Origin: Henckelia pumila | Lineage: Eukaryota; Streptophyta; Magnoliopsida; Lamiales; Gesneriaceae | Assembly: GCF_033568475.1 (NCBI RefSeq) | Contig: NC_133120.1 | Location: 80,638,151-80,702,150, forward strand | Direction of reading: 5' to 3' | Length of the DNA stretch: 64,000 nucleotides | Shown: piece after piece, positions 34,096 through 47,714 of the stretch | Numbering within the stretch: the stretch's first letter is position 1 | How the letters are laid out: each line of letters starts with the position of its first letter | Notes under the pieces: model-generated | What the model saw: only the letters and a program-made list of their open reading frames with translations | What the model was told of the DNA's origin: nothing | Database searches by the model: none | Position numbers and translations under genes: made by a program

Positions 34096-36743
34096 TCTTT
34101 CCAACCTTCAATCAATTATTGTAGTCGACTTACAGATCGTGAAAAGCCCAAACTGCATCGATCTCCTTCTTCCAAACTCCATCGATCTCCTTCTTCAGCC
34201 CTAGCTCCCCGCCGATTGACAACTCCAGCCTTCCACCACCACCAGGAGCCTCTCGACGTCTTCCAAACTCCATCGTTCCCCTTTTTCAGCCCGAGCGCCC
34301 CGCCGATTTACAACTCCGGCCTTCAACCACCACCAGGAGCTGCTCGCCGATGGAATAATTGTATGAATCCTTTTCTTTTCCTATCGATTCGGGTTTTAAA
34401 TGTACTTTTTGGATGAGTTTTCTATTTTTTTTCCCTGAAATCGGGTTCTGTTTCTTTTTAAAATCAATTCGGATTTCCTCTTTTTATTTTGGTTTTCAAT
34501 GTTTCATTATCGTTGTTCCCTCGAAGAAACTAAAAATATGCTAATGAATCGCACATTAGTGGTATGTGCTTAGGTATGGCCTGTGCTCGAACCACCACTT
34601 CCAGTGGAGGAAAACTCCCGATTGAAGTTAAAATTGGGTAGAGCTTGTTCCAAGCTTCATTTTGACATCAAAATTTCCAAGAACTCGTGACTTGAAGCTC
34701 GAGCCTGTCGCCCCTGTTTTTGCTATAGCTGTACGAGTTTTTGTTCTTCGATCTTCAGGTGATTTTTCTTTGATTAAAAGTTTGATATTGCGATCAAAAA
34801 ACATGGCTGGTTTCAGTCACATTCCACAGGTTTTCCGGAGATTTTGTCTTCAATTTTAGGTTGTTTTTGTTGTCATTTAGTTTAGGTTCAAAATATAAAT
34901 TATCAGAGCCAAACTCTATTTCTTTCCAGCCCGATTCAGTTATATTCGATTTCAGGTTGTTTTGTTGTCTTTTAATCTCATGTTTTGTTGTGTTCTGTGT
35001 ACGTCACTTGCATATGTTTTGGACTCTTGTATAAATTCTAAGGGCAAGTCTGCGTTTTGGGTTTTGGGCCTCTGGCTAATCCCATGTGGCTGAGAATATT
35101 TAAAGAAATTGTAATTTGATGTGTCTTGGGTTAGCTTGAATGAAATAAATCCAAGCTTTTTATGCATTGAGTGTTGAGCATTTGGGATTTCACCTGGGTA
35201 CTGCATACTTTTGTATATTAATGCAAGTAAAATATTTAGTTTGTATTTTAGTTTGTTTAGGATATTTAGGATATGATGAAACTGGATGCTAATAATTAGG
35301 ATATGATGAAACTGGATGCGGATGAAATAAATTTTATTGGCAGCCACGGACTAAGGAAATTTATGGTAAAAGATAGAGAGTAACACTCCTAGAATATCAT
35401 AAAATGAGTATGATTTCTTTCATCGACCCTCAGAGATGGAGGACACAACAGATGATGGTAGGAAAACTCAGTCTCTGTTACTTGCTAATAGAGCTTGATT
35501 GATGGTTGTTTTTCATTTGACCCTTACTTTGGCAGGAAATGTTATTTTTGAACAGAGAGCAAAAATGGTGAATTTTTTTATTCAAAATCTATTTTGTTCA
35601 TAGTTATTGCAATTTTAGCATCATCTGTCGGTGGCATTGACGATAAATGCGCTGCTCGCAATGCAATTGCTGTGAGTATTTGGTGCCGATTGAATAATTA
35701 TTTGTGGATCTTTGAAGTTAGTTTCTGGTATTCATTTTTGAAAATTTGAACGCGTTTACGGAAATCTTTCTGATTTCTTTGATTGCAGGAGGAGCTGTAT
35801 CTCGGACTCCTGAAAATAAGAGTTTTTGGAGGTTGTTGAATGTTGATTGGAGGTCAATGCATTGTTTAAGTTTTAGGTACTGGAAAAATGATTGGGTGGA
35901 TCGTTATTTTGATGTAAGGTACAAGAGTAAAGTTAAATAAAATTGCTGAGAACTAGCTACATGGCAAATCTATGCATGAGTTTGTTTATATTTCTGAGTT
36001 GAAAGCCAAGTTCAGAACTAGGATGAAAACAAAATCAAGTGATTTACTAAGCTAAAAGTTTGAGATTTTTCACTGTGAGGGTCCATGGTACGAGAAATTG
36101 GGTTGTGAGTTACGGGATGGATAAGCCTAGATTCCAAGAACTAGTCTTATAATGTTTTTGATGACCTGAGCTACACCCTTTGATTTGAGTTCATGCCATC
36201 TGTTGGTGGCTATAAGAACCAGGTTTTAGTTAATAATAGTTCTTTGCATTGCACTCTTGTGGACAAAATATTACGCCGAGATACAATGGTGGAACTCTAT
36301 CAACTAGAAGCTGCAAAATTTTCTTGGTTTACTTATTGAAAAAATGACTTGCACCTTTAGTGATCATACATTTTTAAAAAAACAGGTACCTATATTTATG
36401 CTAACCTAGAAGAAACAATCATATATTGATTGATTCAAACTGAAATTTCACAAGCTAATTTTTGACTATCAAGAATCATACATACTAAATTTTAGGCTCT
36501 CATAAATAAAAATTTGAATTCATCTTGATGTGTTAGTATATTTTATATGGTATTAACAATGGATAATTATTATTTTTACAGATGCAGATTGAATTTCTTT
36601 CATTAAACATCGAATGAAATTCATTGCAATTCAATGAAGTATTTGAGATGGATGGTCCCCTCGGTGCTGTTTAGTCCTCTTTTTTGCTTTCTTCTTCCTT
36701 TTTCCTATTCGTTGCTATATATGATATGGAAATGCACTGCCGA
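34096..36743. other. Left interior of the CACTA element, gene-like debris
   Basis: A C-rich stretch at 34140-34345 repeats CATCGATCTCCTTCTTC and CACCACCAGGAGC blocks and resembles a plant 5' untranslated region. A short open piece at 35785-35937 (GGAVSRTPENKSFW, then RYWKNDWVDRYFD) follows a possible acceptor ending at 35788. I do not recognise it. The sequence TTAGGATATGATGAAACTGG occurs twice near 35266-35320 and again at 46497, on the other side of gypsy C. Confidence 0.4.
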
Positions 36744-38699
36744 TGTGGGGACCCGGGTTGCTAATCTTATCTTAGGGCAATTTATTGTAATTAACAATTA
36801 AACAAGTACTTAAAAGAATTAAAGAAACAAGAGCTAAAAAAATTTTTTTTTTCAAAGGCAGGGTCTCACTCGATCGGAGAAAATGCTGTCAAAAATCTGC
36901 TGCCAAAGAATGGATAAACAAGTCATAATCTTTTATACATGCTACAAAATCAAATACATGCTATCTTATAACGTCTTACAAGCTTCTAAACATAATAAAC
37001 ATAAACTAGCATGTATTCAAGCCATAATATACAAAGTTCTTGTATCACTTCTAGCATGGTTCAACAACATAAAGTACAAGTCGTGCTACTTAAGCCCGTG
37101 TCCTCACTTGCTATGCCTCTATCTCGAGCTATCCTTGTCTTTTCTGACTAGCTCCTGCCCCACCTATTGCCATGCACACATACAAAACAAAGCAATAGCC
37201 GGATAACTCCGGTGAGAATAAAATCCCAGTATAAACAACTTTAAACGCGAGATAATAAACGTGAATGCAATGCAAATGGCAAAGGAAGGCTATCAAGCTG
37301 ATATCAATAAAACTTAGTTCTTTGGGATCCCGAGGAATAAAATAACTATCAAACCACCGACACTCCCATTCGAGGCGGCATCAAGTATTTTAGTCCTCTG
37401 ACTTTGGTACAACTATAGTGAGTCTTCTGGCTCTGAACATAAATCCATATTCTGTGCTATGAGTCAAGCTGACTCTAGAAATAAATCTACATTCCATGCC
37501 ACTCACTACAGCTCTCCAAACGTCATCTGCACTCTAGGCGATGGCTGCCCTCTGTGCTATTAAGGCTGGAGTTCAAGATGAATGCAACATAAGCTGTATG
37601 CATTAAAAGCTATAAAACACATCTTGAACAACTAAGCATATAAGCAAACAAAGCAATACAAACAAATAATCACATAAGAAATATAAAGAAGCAAGTATGT
37701 GATTGACATGGGAATACTTGAAATGAAAGCTATTTCAAGCGTTCTATCCCATCTGAATTTGCTGTCATTTATACCTTTCGATGTCGTGTCTGACAGTACT
37801 TCAAGTCTGAAAACATCATAGTAAAACCATCTATCAAAATCTGTTCCAAAGCATAACAAAATTTCAACTAAAGAACTTCAAACCTTCTAAATCGTTCTCG
37901 ATTCGAATCGACAATCTCGAGTTCGGAACACTTTGATCAAATATGAAAAATAGTAGATACAATCTAACCATATCAAATTCCAACTCTAATCATGCTTTGT
38001 TCAATCAATAAGAGCAAAATCTTGACAATTTGCAAATCGGCGGCATAACGGCTAAAAACCAGCAACCGAAACAATATCCAAAACAAGATATCAATCATAT
38101 CCAACATAATTCTTTCCCATATCAATAACATACATACACGTTCAGCACATTCAAAATTAGAAAGGTTTCGAATTTTGCTTCTTAAATTCATAAGAAATCC
38201 AAACGATAGTCTTTTTCCGAACCGTCTACGAATACACGATCGGTACAGCTCATAAATACTTATATCTTAACATCATAATTTTCCATCTTCAACATAAAAA
38301 TAAAGTCTGAGAAAGATGAATGAAACTTGTACCAAAACGAAGGTCTCGGAGCTGTGATCGCAGATATATATTTCTTTCGAATTTCTGACAACCGGAACGC
38401 AAGATATCGAAGCTTTTACGGATCAAAAATGGAGTTTGGAGGGTTTCAGTCGTTCTTCCCTTGTCTTCTGATGCTTCACGTGTAAAAGGATATAATTCAA
38501 GTGGAGAATGAGATATATATATATCATATTTGCAGTTTAGTCCCTGAACTTTTGACTATTTGCAATTCAGTCCCCGGAAAAGCGATTTAATTCAATTTCA
38601 ATCCTTTCCAATTTAAGAATATTATAATTTAATTCTAAACTCTAAATATTCCCAAATTAAATATTCTCGGATTAAAATTAAATAATCTCGGGCCTTACA
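36744..38699 (-). repeat. 3' LTR of gypsy C
   Basis: 1,956 bp with TG...CA ends. It contains a TTTAGTCCCTGAACTTTTGA block and an (AT)n stretch near 38514-38523 that is four bases longer than in the other LTR. Open frames in it recur identically in the 5' LTR and are not genes. Confidence 0.93.
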
Positions 38700-38810
38700 T
38701 TTCTCCCCCACTAAGACATGAGTTCGTCCTCGAAATCACAAGCAAGCTGTATAGACAATCTGTATACACATAAGATAATGAAATAGCATAAAACAAAATA
38801 AGAACTCATA

Positions 38811-41800
38811 TCAATGAAACAACTCTGGAAATCTCTGTCTCATATCTGACTCAGTCTCCCAAGTCGCTTCTTCGATGCCATGTCGACTCCACTGAACTTT
38901 GACTAGCTGAATTATTTTGTTTCTGAGCTGTTTGTCTTTGCGATCAAGAATCTGAATAGGCTGCTCAAAATAACTAAGAGTCTCGTCAAGTTCAGCTTCA
39001 TCAGGCTGAAGAATATGGGAAGGATCAGGCTGATACTTCCGTAGTATAGAGACATGGAATACGTCATGAATACCAGACAAAGATGGAGGAAGAGCAAGTC
39101 GATAAGCAAGATCGCCTATCTTCTCGATAATCTCATATGGACCGATAAAACGTGGAGATAACTTTCCTCTCTTTCCAAATCTGACCGTACCTCTAAACGG
39201 AGAAATCTTCAAGAAAACTCTGTCTCCCTGATCAAAAGATAGAGGTCGTCGTCTGATATTTGCATACTTTGCTTGTCTATCCTGAGCTATTTTCATTCTT
39301 TTCTGAATAAGCTTTACTTTCTCTGTCATTTCTCGGATCATATCAGGCCCAACATCAGGAACATCTGAGATATCATCCCAGTACAACGGTGATCTGCATT
39401 TCTTTCCGTACAATGCTTCAAAAGGAGCCATCTCAATGCTCGTCTGATAGCTGTTATTATAAGAGAATTCTGCAAGTGGTAATGAATCTTGCCAACTAGT
39501 ACCAAAATCTAGTACTACAGCTCTCAACATATCCTCAAGTGTCTGGATAGTCCGTTTTGACTGTCCGTCTGTTTGAGGATGATAAGTTGTACTCAGATGC
39601 AATTGAGTACCAAGAGCTTGTTGCAAGCTATGCCAAAAGTGTGATGTAAATCTAGGATCTCGATCTGAAACAATAGATTTAGGCACACCATGTAATCTTA
39701 CCACTTCTCTGACGTAGATTTCTGTCATCTGATCATGTCTGTACGTCATTCTGTACGGAATAAAACATGCTGATTTCGTCAAACGATCAATAATCACCCA
39801 AATGGCATCGCACCCTCTGGATGAACGTGGTAGCTGTGTAACGAAATCCATGGAAATGTGATCCCATTTCCATTCTGGAACTGATAGACTCTGCAATAGA
39901 CCACCTGGTTTCTTTCTTTCTGCTTTTACCTGTTGGCAATTCAAACATCTGGCTACAAATTCAGTCACATCTGACTTCATTTGTTTCCACCAATACTGCA
40001 TTTTCAAATCATTATACATTTTTCTGCCACCAGGATGAATACTGAATCGACTACTGTGAGCCCCTTTCAAGATTTGCTGTTTCAAAGCTGAAACATCTGG
40101 AACAACAAGTCTGTTATTCACATATAACATATTATCAGCACTGACCTGATATTCAGATTGATGTCCAGATCTGACCATAGCAATCGAATTCTGAATATTC
40201 TGATCCTCTTTCTGTGCTTCTTTGATTCGTATCAAAAGTTCTGGCTCAGCTCGTATAGCACAAACACAGATAGGTTGCATATCTGTTGCAAATATTAATC
40301 CAGAAAGCCAATAATCTTCCACCATTTGAGATACACCTATCGTAGACAAGGATAAAGAACATACCTTTCTACTTAAGGCGTCCGCAGCTGCATTAGATTT
40401 TCCTGGATAATATTTAATCTCGCAATCGAAATCTTTCAATAAATCAAGCCATCTACGCTGTCTCATATTCAATTCTGATTGCGAAAACAGATATTTCAAA
40501 CTTTTGTGATCTGAAAAGATTTCAAACTTCTCACCATAAAGATAATGTCGCCATATCTTCAATGCAAAGACAATAGCGGCAAGCTCCAGATCATGAATAG
40601 GATATCGAGTCTCGTGTGGCTTTAACTGTCTCGAAGCATAAGCGATAACATGACCTCTCTGCATAAGCACACAACCCAGACCCTTGTGAGAAGCATCACA
40701 ATATACAACAAAATCACCTGTACCTGATGGAATCGTCAAGACAGGTGCACTTGTAAGCCTTTTTTTCAACTCCAAGAAACTAGTTTCACAGGCTTCAGTC
40801 CAGACATACGGCTTATTCTTCTGAGTCAGTTGCGTAATAGGCTTCGCAATGCTGGAAAAATCTCTGATAAAACGTCTATAATAACCTGCCAAGCCCATAA
40901 AACTCCGTATTTCTGGTACTGATGTAGGTCTAGGCCAATTCAATACAGCCTCGACCTTGCTTGAATCCACTGAAATCCCATCACCTGAAATAATATGCCC
41001 AAGAAACACAACTTTCTGCAACCAAAATTCACATTTCGATAACTTAGCATATAATTTCTCATTTCTCAAAGTCTGTAAAATGAGTCGGAGATGTTCAGCA
41101 TGCTCATGTACATTCTTGGAATAGATCAAGATATCATCGATAAAAATAATGACAAAGTCATCCAAATATTTCTGAAATACCCGATTCATCAATCCCATAA
41201 ATACTGCAGGAGCATTGGTTAAACCAAAAGGCATGACGATAAATTCATAATGTCCATACCTTGTTCTAAAAGCAGTTTTAGGAATATCTTCATCTCGTAC
41301 TCTCAGTTGGTGATATCCAGATCGCAAATCAATCTTCGAATAGATAGCTGAACCCTGTAGCTGATCAAACAAATCATCTATTCTAGGCAGTGGATATTTA
41401 TTCTTGATGGTTACCTTGTTCAATTGACGATAATCAATGCATAAGCGCATGGAACCATCTTTCTTTCGTACAAACAGTACCGGAGCACCCCAAGGTGAAA
41501 CACTCGGTCTAATGTACCCCTTGGCTAACAAATCTTCCAATTGATCCTTCAACTCCTTCAATTCAATAGGTGCCATTCTGTAAGGAGCCTTGGATATTGG
41601 TTGCGTACCTGGCATTAGATCAATACTGAAATCTATATCTCGTACTGGAGGTAAACCAGGAATTTCATCAGGAAATACATCAGCAAATTCATGCACAACT
41701 GGAATATCTGTTACTGCTGGACTGGATTTCAATACATCGACTGCATAAATCAGAAATCCTTCCGCCCCTCTCTGCAATAAACGGGTCATAGATAACACAG

Positions 41801-43403
41801 ATATCAAAGGAATCTTGGCTCGAGAACCCTTACCGTAGAATTTCCATTCAGATGCCATTTCTGGTCTAAATCGAACCACTTTCTGGAAACAATCTACAGT
41901 TGCCCTGTACTTGGTTAACATGTCGATACCAACAATACAATCGAAATCTGATAATCCAAGTACTATACAATCTATATTAATCACATTCCCGTCATATTGC
42001 AACGCACAATTTCGAATCATTCGAACAGATATAATACCTTCACCCAACGGTGATGAAATAGAAACAACAGTAGGCAATGGCTCAGAAGATAAAGAATGCA
42101 TCATAAAATTTTTTTCAGAGATGAATGTATGAGATGCACCTGTATCTATCAAAACATAGGCAGGATAACCATAAATAAAGCAGTTACCTGCTATGACATC
42201 GTCAGGTGCCGCCTGTGCCTGTTCCTCAGTAAGTGCAAAAACTCGAGCCTGTTGTCTAGGAGGTTGAGTCACAGTCTGGCTTCCTCCTCCTCTGGTCTGT
42301 TGCTGAGGTTGCTGAGGCTGAAATGAATGCACCGATTGCCTTTCGGCCTGAGGTATTGGTCGAGAAGAACTTTCACCTATAGCTCTTTGAGGACATACCT
42401 TGGCATAGTGACCAGGTTGACGACAAATATTGCAATTACCTGTCACACCCTTGCACTGATCACTTGAATGTTTTCCACCACACTTAAAACAGAATGCTCC
42501 TGATTCACCAGTTCTCTGACCTGCCCCAAACTGTCTCTGTCCACTAGAACTTGAAGAACTACTACCTGGCTTCTTAAATTGCTTTCCCTTTGGCCTGAAT
42601 CTAGAATCCTTTTTGTCACTGCTTCCTCCCTCAAATCTGGGAGATGTTTGCTGAAACTGTGGCGGATTCTGTGAAATGAAAGCTGATACAGGCTGGGGAA
42701 ATGGCTGTGGAATGAACGGTGCTCCTCTTTGTCGCAAAATACCTGCTTCGGCTCCCTTAGCTTTGTTCAAGGCATCAGCAAAAGTATTTGGTCGTCCACT
42801 GTTCACCAAGGTAAACACATCTGGATTAAGGCCATTGATAAACTGATCCGCCATTGCTTCATCAGTAGCTGCTATATGTGGTGCAAACTTCAAAAGACTT
42901 GAAAATTTGGCCACATATTCCTCGATATTCAAATTACCTTGCCTTAGATTGGCAAATTCAGCACCTTTATCCTTCCTGTAGGAGACTGGAAAGAAACGTT
43001 GATAGAACTCAGTTTTAAATACAGTCCAGGTGATAATCGTACCTCGTTGTTCCAATGCCCGTTTGGTAGTAATCCACCAACTTTTGGCAACTTCATGAAG
43101 TTGATGTATTACCAGTCGGATACGACGATCATCTGTATAATCGAGTGATTCAAACAGTTGTTCTATATCTTCAAGCCAATTCTCACAATCCACTGAATTT
43201 TCTGTTCCTTTCAATTTTGGCGGTTTGAATGACTGAAATCGTTTTAACAAAGTCTCCATTGGAGTAGCAGTAGGATCCAACGGGTCAGTAGATGTACTAC
43301 CCTGTGCATTCTGAGTTTCAACAATTGGCGGTGGTACTTGTACTGGTTCAGCTGGAGGAACCACTAATGGCTATCTAATGACCGGTGCTTTACGGGGAGG
43401 CAT
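38811..43403 (-). CDS. Gypsy C gag-pol-chromodomain polyprotein, open except for a stop at codon 11
   Basis: The frame is open for 1,517 codons from 43364 (a GTG). The natural ATG is at 43403-43401 ([10 protein letters not shown]), and a TAG follows as codon 11. In order, with residues counted from 43364: capsid region 40-200, zinc knuckles [13 protein letters not shown] and [14 protein letters not shown] at 292-324, protease [12 protein letters not shown] near 405, RT with [12 protein letters not shown], RNase H with [14 protein letters not shown], and integrase with [17 protein letters not shown] module ([18 protein letters not shown]) and a chromodomain ([23 protein letters not shown]) follow, to the stop at 38811. 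The integrase third catalytic residue is Lys (TDGQSKRT) instead of Glu, exactly 35 residues after the second Asp. The element is therefore probably integration-dead despite the long frame. Confidence 0.93.
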
Positions 43404-43724
43404 ATCTGATTGTCAAACAGATTAGTGCATAAACAATATAATATGCAGAAATTTATTCCATCCTTCTCTGATAAGCATTCTCATGCATTCTCATGAGAAT
43501 TCAGGTTCTGACTAAGGATATTCTGGAATACAATTGCATATATATAGCATGCAGTAGCAATAAAAGCACATAATCATGCAATCACATAATTATTGCTATA
43601 TATAAAGCATGCTAGCAGATAATGCACATAATCAGATATAACATGTACTCTCATGCAATATTAAACAATCAGACAGACTCAAACTACCCCGCTCATCAAC
43701 TTCTATCTAAATCCAGAAACTTAT

Positions 43725-43736
43725 GCTCTGATACCA
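43725..43736 (-). other. Primer-binding site of gypsy C
   Basis: The minus strand reads TGGTATCAGAGC, complementary to initiator tRNA-Met, five bases inside the 5' LTR. Confidence 0.88.
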
Positions 43737-43741
43737 CCTAT

Positions 43742-45695
43742 TGTGGGGACCCGGGTTGCTAATCTTATCTTAGGGTAATTTATTGTAATTAACAATTAAA
43801 CAAGTACTTAAAAGAATTAAAGAAACAAGAGCTAAAAAAAAAAAAATTTTCAAAGGCAGGGTCTCACTCGATCGGAGAAAATGCTGTCAAAAATCTGCTG
43901 CCAAAGAATGGATAAACAAGTCATAATCTTTTATACATGCTACAAAATCAAATACATGCTATCTTATAACGTCTTACAAGCTTCTAAACATAATAAACAT
44001 AAACTAGCATGTATTCAAGCCATAATATACAAAGTTCTTGTATCACTTCTAGCATGGTTCAACAACATAAAGTACAAGTCGTGCTACTTAAGCCCGTGTC
44101 CTCACTTGCTATGCCTCTATCTCGAGCTATCCTTGTCTTTTCTGACTAGCTCCTGCCCCACCTATTGCCATGCACACATACAAAACAAAGCAATAGCCGG
44201 ATAACTCCGGTGAGAATAAAATCCCAGTATAAACAACTTTAAACGCGAGATAATAAACGTGAATGCAATGCAAATGGCAAAGAAAGGCTATCAAGCTGAT
44301 ATCAATAAAACTTAGTTCTTTGGGATCCCGAGGAATAAAATAACTATCAAACCACCGACACTCCCATTCGAGGCGGCATCAAGTATTTTAGTCCTCTGAC
44401 TTTGGTACAACTATAGTGAGTCTTCTGGCTCTGAACATAAATCCATATTCTGTGCCATGAGTCAAGCTGACTCTAGAAATAAATCTACATTCCATGCCAC
44501 TCACTACAGCTCTCCAAACGTCATCTGCACTCTAGGCGATGGCTGCCCTCTGTGCTATTAAGGCTGGAGTTCAAGATGAATGCAACATAAGCTGTATGCA
44601 TTAAAAGCTATAAAACACATCTTGAACAACTAAGCATATAAGCAAACAAAGCAATACAAACAAATAATCACATAAGAAATATAAAGAAGCAAGTATGTGA
44701 TTGACATGGGAATACTTGAAATGAAAGCTATTTCAAGCGTTCTATCCCATCTGAATTTGCTGTCATTTATACCTTTCGATGTCGTGTCTGACAGTACTTC
44801 AAGTCTGAAAACATCATAGTAAAACCATCTATCAAAATCTGTTCCAAAGCATAACAAAATTTCAACTAAAGAACTTCAAACCTTCTAAATCGTTCTCGAT
44901 TCGAATCGACAATCTCGAGTTCGGAACACTTTGATCAAATATGAAAAATAGTAGATACAATCTAACCATATCAAATTCCAACTCTAATCATGCTTTGTTC
45001 AATCAATAAGAGCAAAATCTTGACAATTTGCAAATCGGCGGCATAACGGCTAAAAACCAGCAACCGAAACAATATCCAAAACAAGATATCAATCATATCC
45101 AACATAATTCTTTCCCATATCAATAACATACATACACGTTCAGCACATTCAAAATTAGAAAGGTTTCGAATTTTGCTTCTTAAATTCATAAGAAATCCAA
45201 ACGATAGTCTTTTTCCGAACCGTCTACGAATACACGATCGGTACAGCTCATAAATACTTATATCTTAACATCATAATTTTCCATCTTCAACATAAAAATA
45301 AAGTCTGAGAAAGATGAATGAAACTTGTACCAAAACGAAGGTCTCGGAGCTGTGATCGCAGATATATATTTCTTTCGAATTTCTGACAACCGGAACGCAA
45401 GATATCGAAGCTTTTACGGATCAAAAATGGAGTTTGGAGGGTTTCAGTCGTTCTTCCCTTGTCTTCTGATGCTTCACGTGTAAAAGGATATAATTCAAGT
45501 GGAGAATGAGATATATATATCATATTTGCAGTTTAGTCCCTGAACTTTTGACTATTTGCAATTCAATCCCCGGAAAAGCGATTTAATTCAATTTCAATCC
45601 TTTCCAATTTAAGAATATTAGAATTTAATTCTAAACTCTAAATATTCCCAAATTAAATATTTTCGGATTAAAATTAAATAATCCCGGGCCTTACA
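43742..45695 (-). repeat. 5' LTR of gypsy C
   Basis: 1,954 bp, almost identical to the 3' LTR. The region 43404-43724 between gag and the primer site is the short untranslated leader. Confidence 0.93.
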
Positions 45696-45700
45696 GCCGA

Positions 45701-47400
45701 GGCTGTTAAAAGTTAATTCGTTTAGCATTTGACACCAACGTTACTTTGATTACACAATGATTCAGAATTTTGTGTCATAGAGGGTGCATTTCCATGTCAA
45801 GCAAATATTATACTTAAAAGACGAAGAGCTGAGGGTCGAAGAAATACTTGTAATTTGTTTTGTAGTTTAATATAGGAATCTACTAGTGGCTCCGAGGCAT
45901 GATCCTCTCGCATATCTGCGCGGAGTATCCCCAAGAAACGGACATGGACCTAGTTGGTTTAATTTCTTGCACATCATATATTATATATACAGATTTAATT
46001 TGGAGCTAGCTAGCTAGAAGAAGCTGGATCGATCAGGAGAAGAGAAGAAGCGTTAGCTGCATATGGATCTATATATATATATAGTTTGTTTTGGTATTAA
46101 TAATTAATCAAGATCATTTTATGTCTAAATACTATCGGTATAACGTTTGATATATTAGCTTGCAGCAGTACTGTCTTTTTTGGGATCGATGATGAACAAT
46201 GTAGTTGATCGACTTGTATATGTACGATCGAGCCAGCCGCCTTTATAATTAATTAATTAAGTACCTAGCTTGTTCCATTTATATTCTTATATATCATATA
46301 TTTAAGAAGCTAGTGTTTTAATAACCGAGAAATCAAATAATTAATATTTCAATCTTCCAGTTTAATTCCCTAGCCATATTGGCTGTGTTTAGTTTCCTTT
46401 TCTTTTCTTTTGGATGCGTGTAATTAATTATTAGCATGCATATATATTCCTGTAATATATTCTTGGCAGAAAGGATTTCACAATCTCTTGGAATATTTAG
46501 GATATGATGAAACTGGATGCGGATGAAAGAATACTTTTAAGAGGTTCAAGGGGCCTTCCCAATATCCATCATGTCAATGACACTACCATGGTAAGATTTT
46601 GTCTAGTTTTAATGCAAGTAAAATATTTAGTTTGTATTTTAGTTTGTTTCTGCTGCTCTCCAGCCAATCTAAGTTCATGTAGTTGAACTGTAATGTTTCT
46701 TGTCATATATTTAAAAGGGTTAAATATGTGCGTCAAGTTCTTTGAATTCTTCCTCTAGTTTCTCTCTATCTGTGATAGTATTCTTTTTGACAGAAATAAT
46801 CCATAAAAAATGTAACCAACATATGAAAACATATCCTCACCTCTAATTATTATTATTTTTGTTTTTTTTGTCAAATTATGTTAAATATATCATGCGCCAC
46901 AAATGAGAGTCTCGTTGTGGCTGGACTACAATATCTGTTGTGATTATGTGAACTAGCATATTGGCCTTATGGATATATTAAGGGATAATTTATAGATTAC
47001 ATGGTTATTTTAGCCATGCAATGCTTCGTCAAATTATTGGGATATGATCATTCTGATTTTTTGATTAAAACAGCAGAAAAGGCATAAGAGAGGGAATTTT
47101 GTCATTTTATGATATTATTCCTTCTTGATTATGTAATTTTTCACGAATTGGTGTTTGGTTTCCTGAAAAAGTGGGTGCCCTGATTTTTCGTTGAGCAAGC
47201 AGCACTACTACAGTCCTATCTGTGGCTTCTCAACTAAACTGTAGTGCATGAGTTTCCAGAATGCAAGTAATCCTTTTTTTTAGAGGTGCGGGTAATCCTT
47301 TATATTTTATTGTCACTATAAACTATTTTTTCATGGGTAAAAAACCACATTACAATTAGCTATAATTTTACCCTCTTGCATATTGGTGACTTCACATCAT
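45701..47400. other. Right interior of the CACTA element, unrecognised exon-like pieces
   Basis: AT-rich DNA with several TATATATA and GATCGATC runs around 45970-46260. A piece ending ACACTACCATG followed by GTAAGATT at 46590 looks like an exon with a good donor site, but I cannot assign it. TGCAAGTAAAATATTTAGTT at 46611 repeats DNA at about 35222 in the left arm, with the blocks in a different order. Confidence 0.4.
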
Positions 47401-47714
47401 TAATTCGAAATGAATGGAGAGAATCTGGAAAAAGAACCTCGCATCATGGAGCTTAGGAATCAGGTAAAGTTTTTGTTCTCTGAGAGGGCATACACTTTTT
47501 ATTTTCCTTAGGTATTAAAAAATTGATTTTTAGCATTAGTTGTATTTTTAGATTTTTGCAGCTCTTAGTAAGCCTCCCCATCCTTTCAAACAGTCTTTGG
47601 TTGATCTCAAGAGTTGCATCCACAATGCACTACTCTTCATTCTAAAACTATTAATTCGAGCCACTTAAACTTCATGATAGGAAACTATTAATTTGAGTTC
47701 GTCCAGACTTTCAG

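Larger units (their letters stand above)
36744..45695 (-). mobile_element. Ty3/gypsy chromovirus C, complete and recent, inserted in the CACTA element
   Basis: LTRs 36744-38699 and 43742-45695 (1,956 and 1,954 bp) start TGTGGGGACCCGGG and end GGCCTTACA, flanked by GCCGA (36739-36743, 45696-45700). By eye they differ at roughly nine bases plus two repeat-length changes, so this is probably the youngest insertion here. A purine tract AGTGGGGGAGAAA lies beside the 3' LTR and the primer site TGGTATCAGAGC beside the 5' LTR. Confidence 0.94.

Noticed and set aside
36883..38191. Short open frames in the LTR of gypsy C
   Set aside because: Identical frames recur in the other LTR (43881-45189); they are repeat DNA without protein similarity.
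42096..42326. Plus-strand open frame inside gypsy C
   Set aside because: It is a shadow of the minus-strand gag-protease frame.
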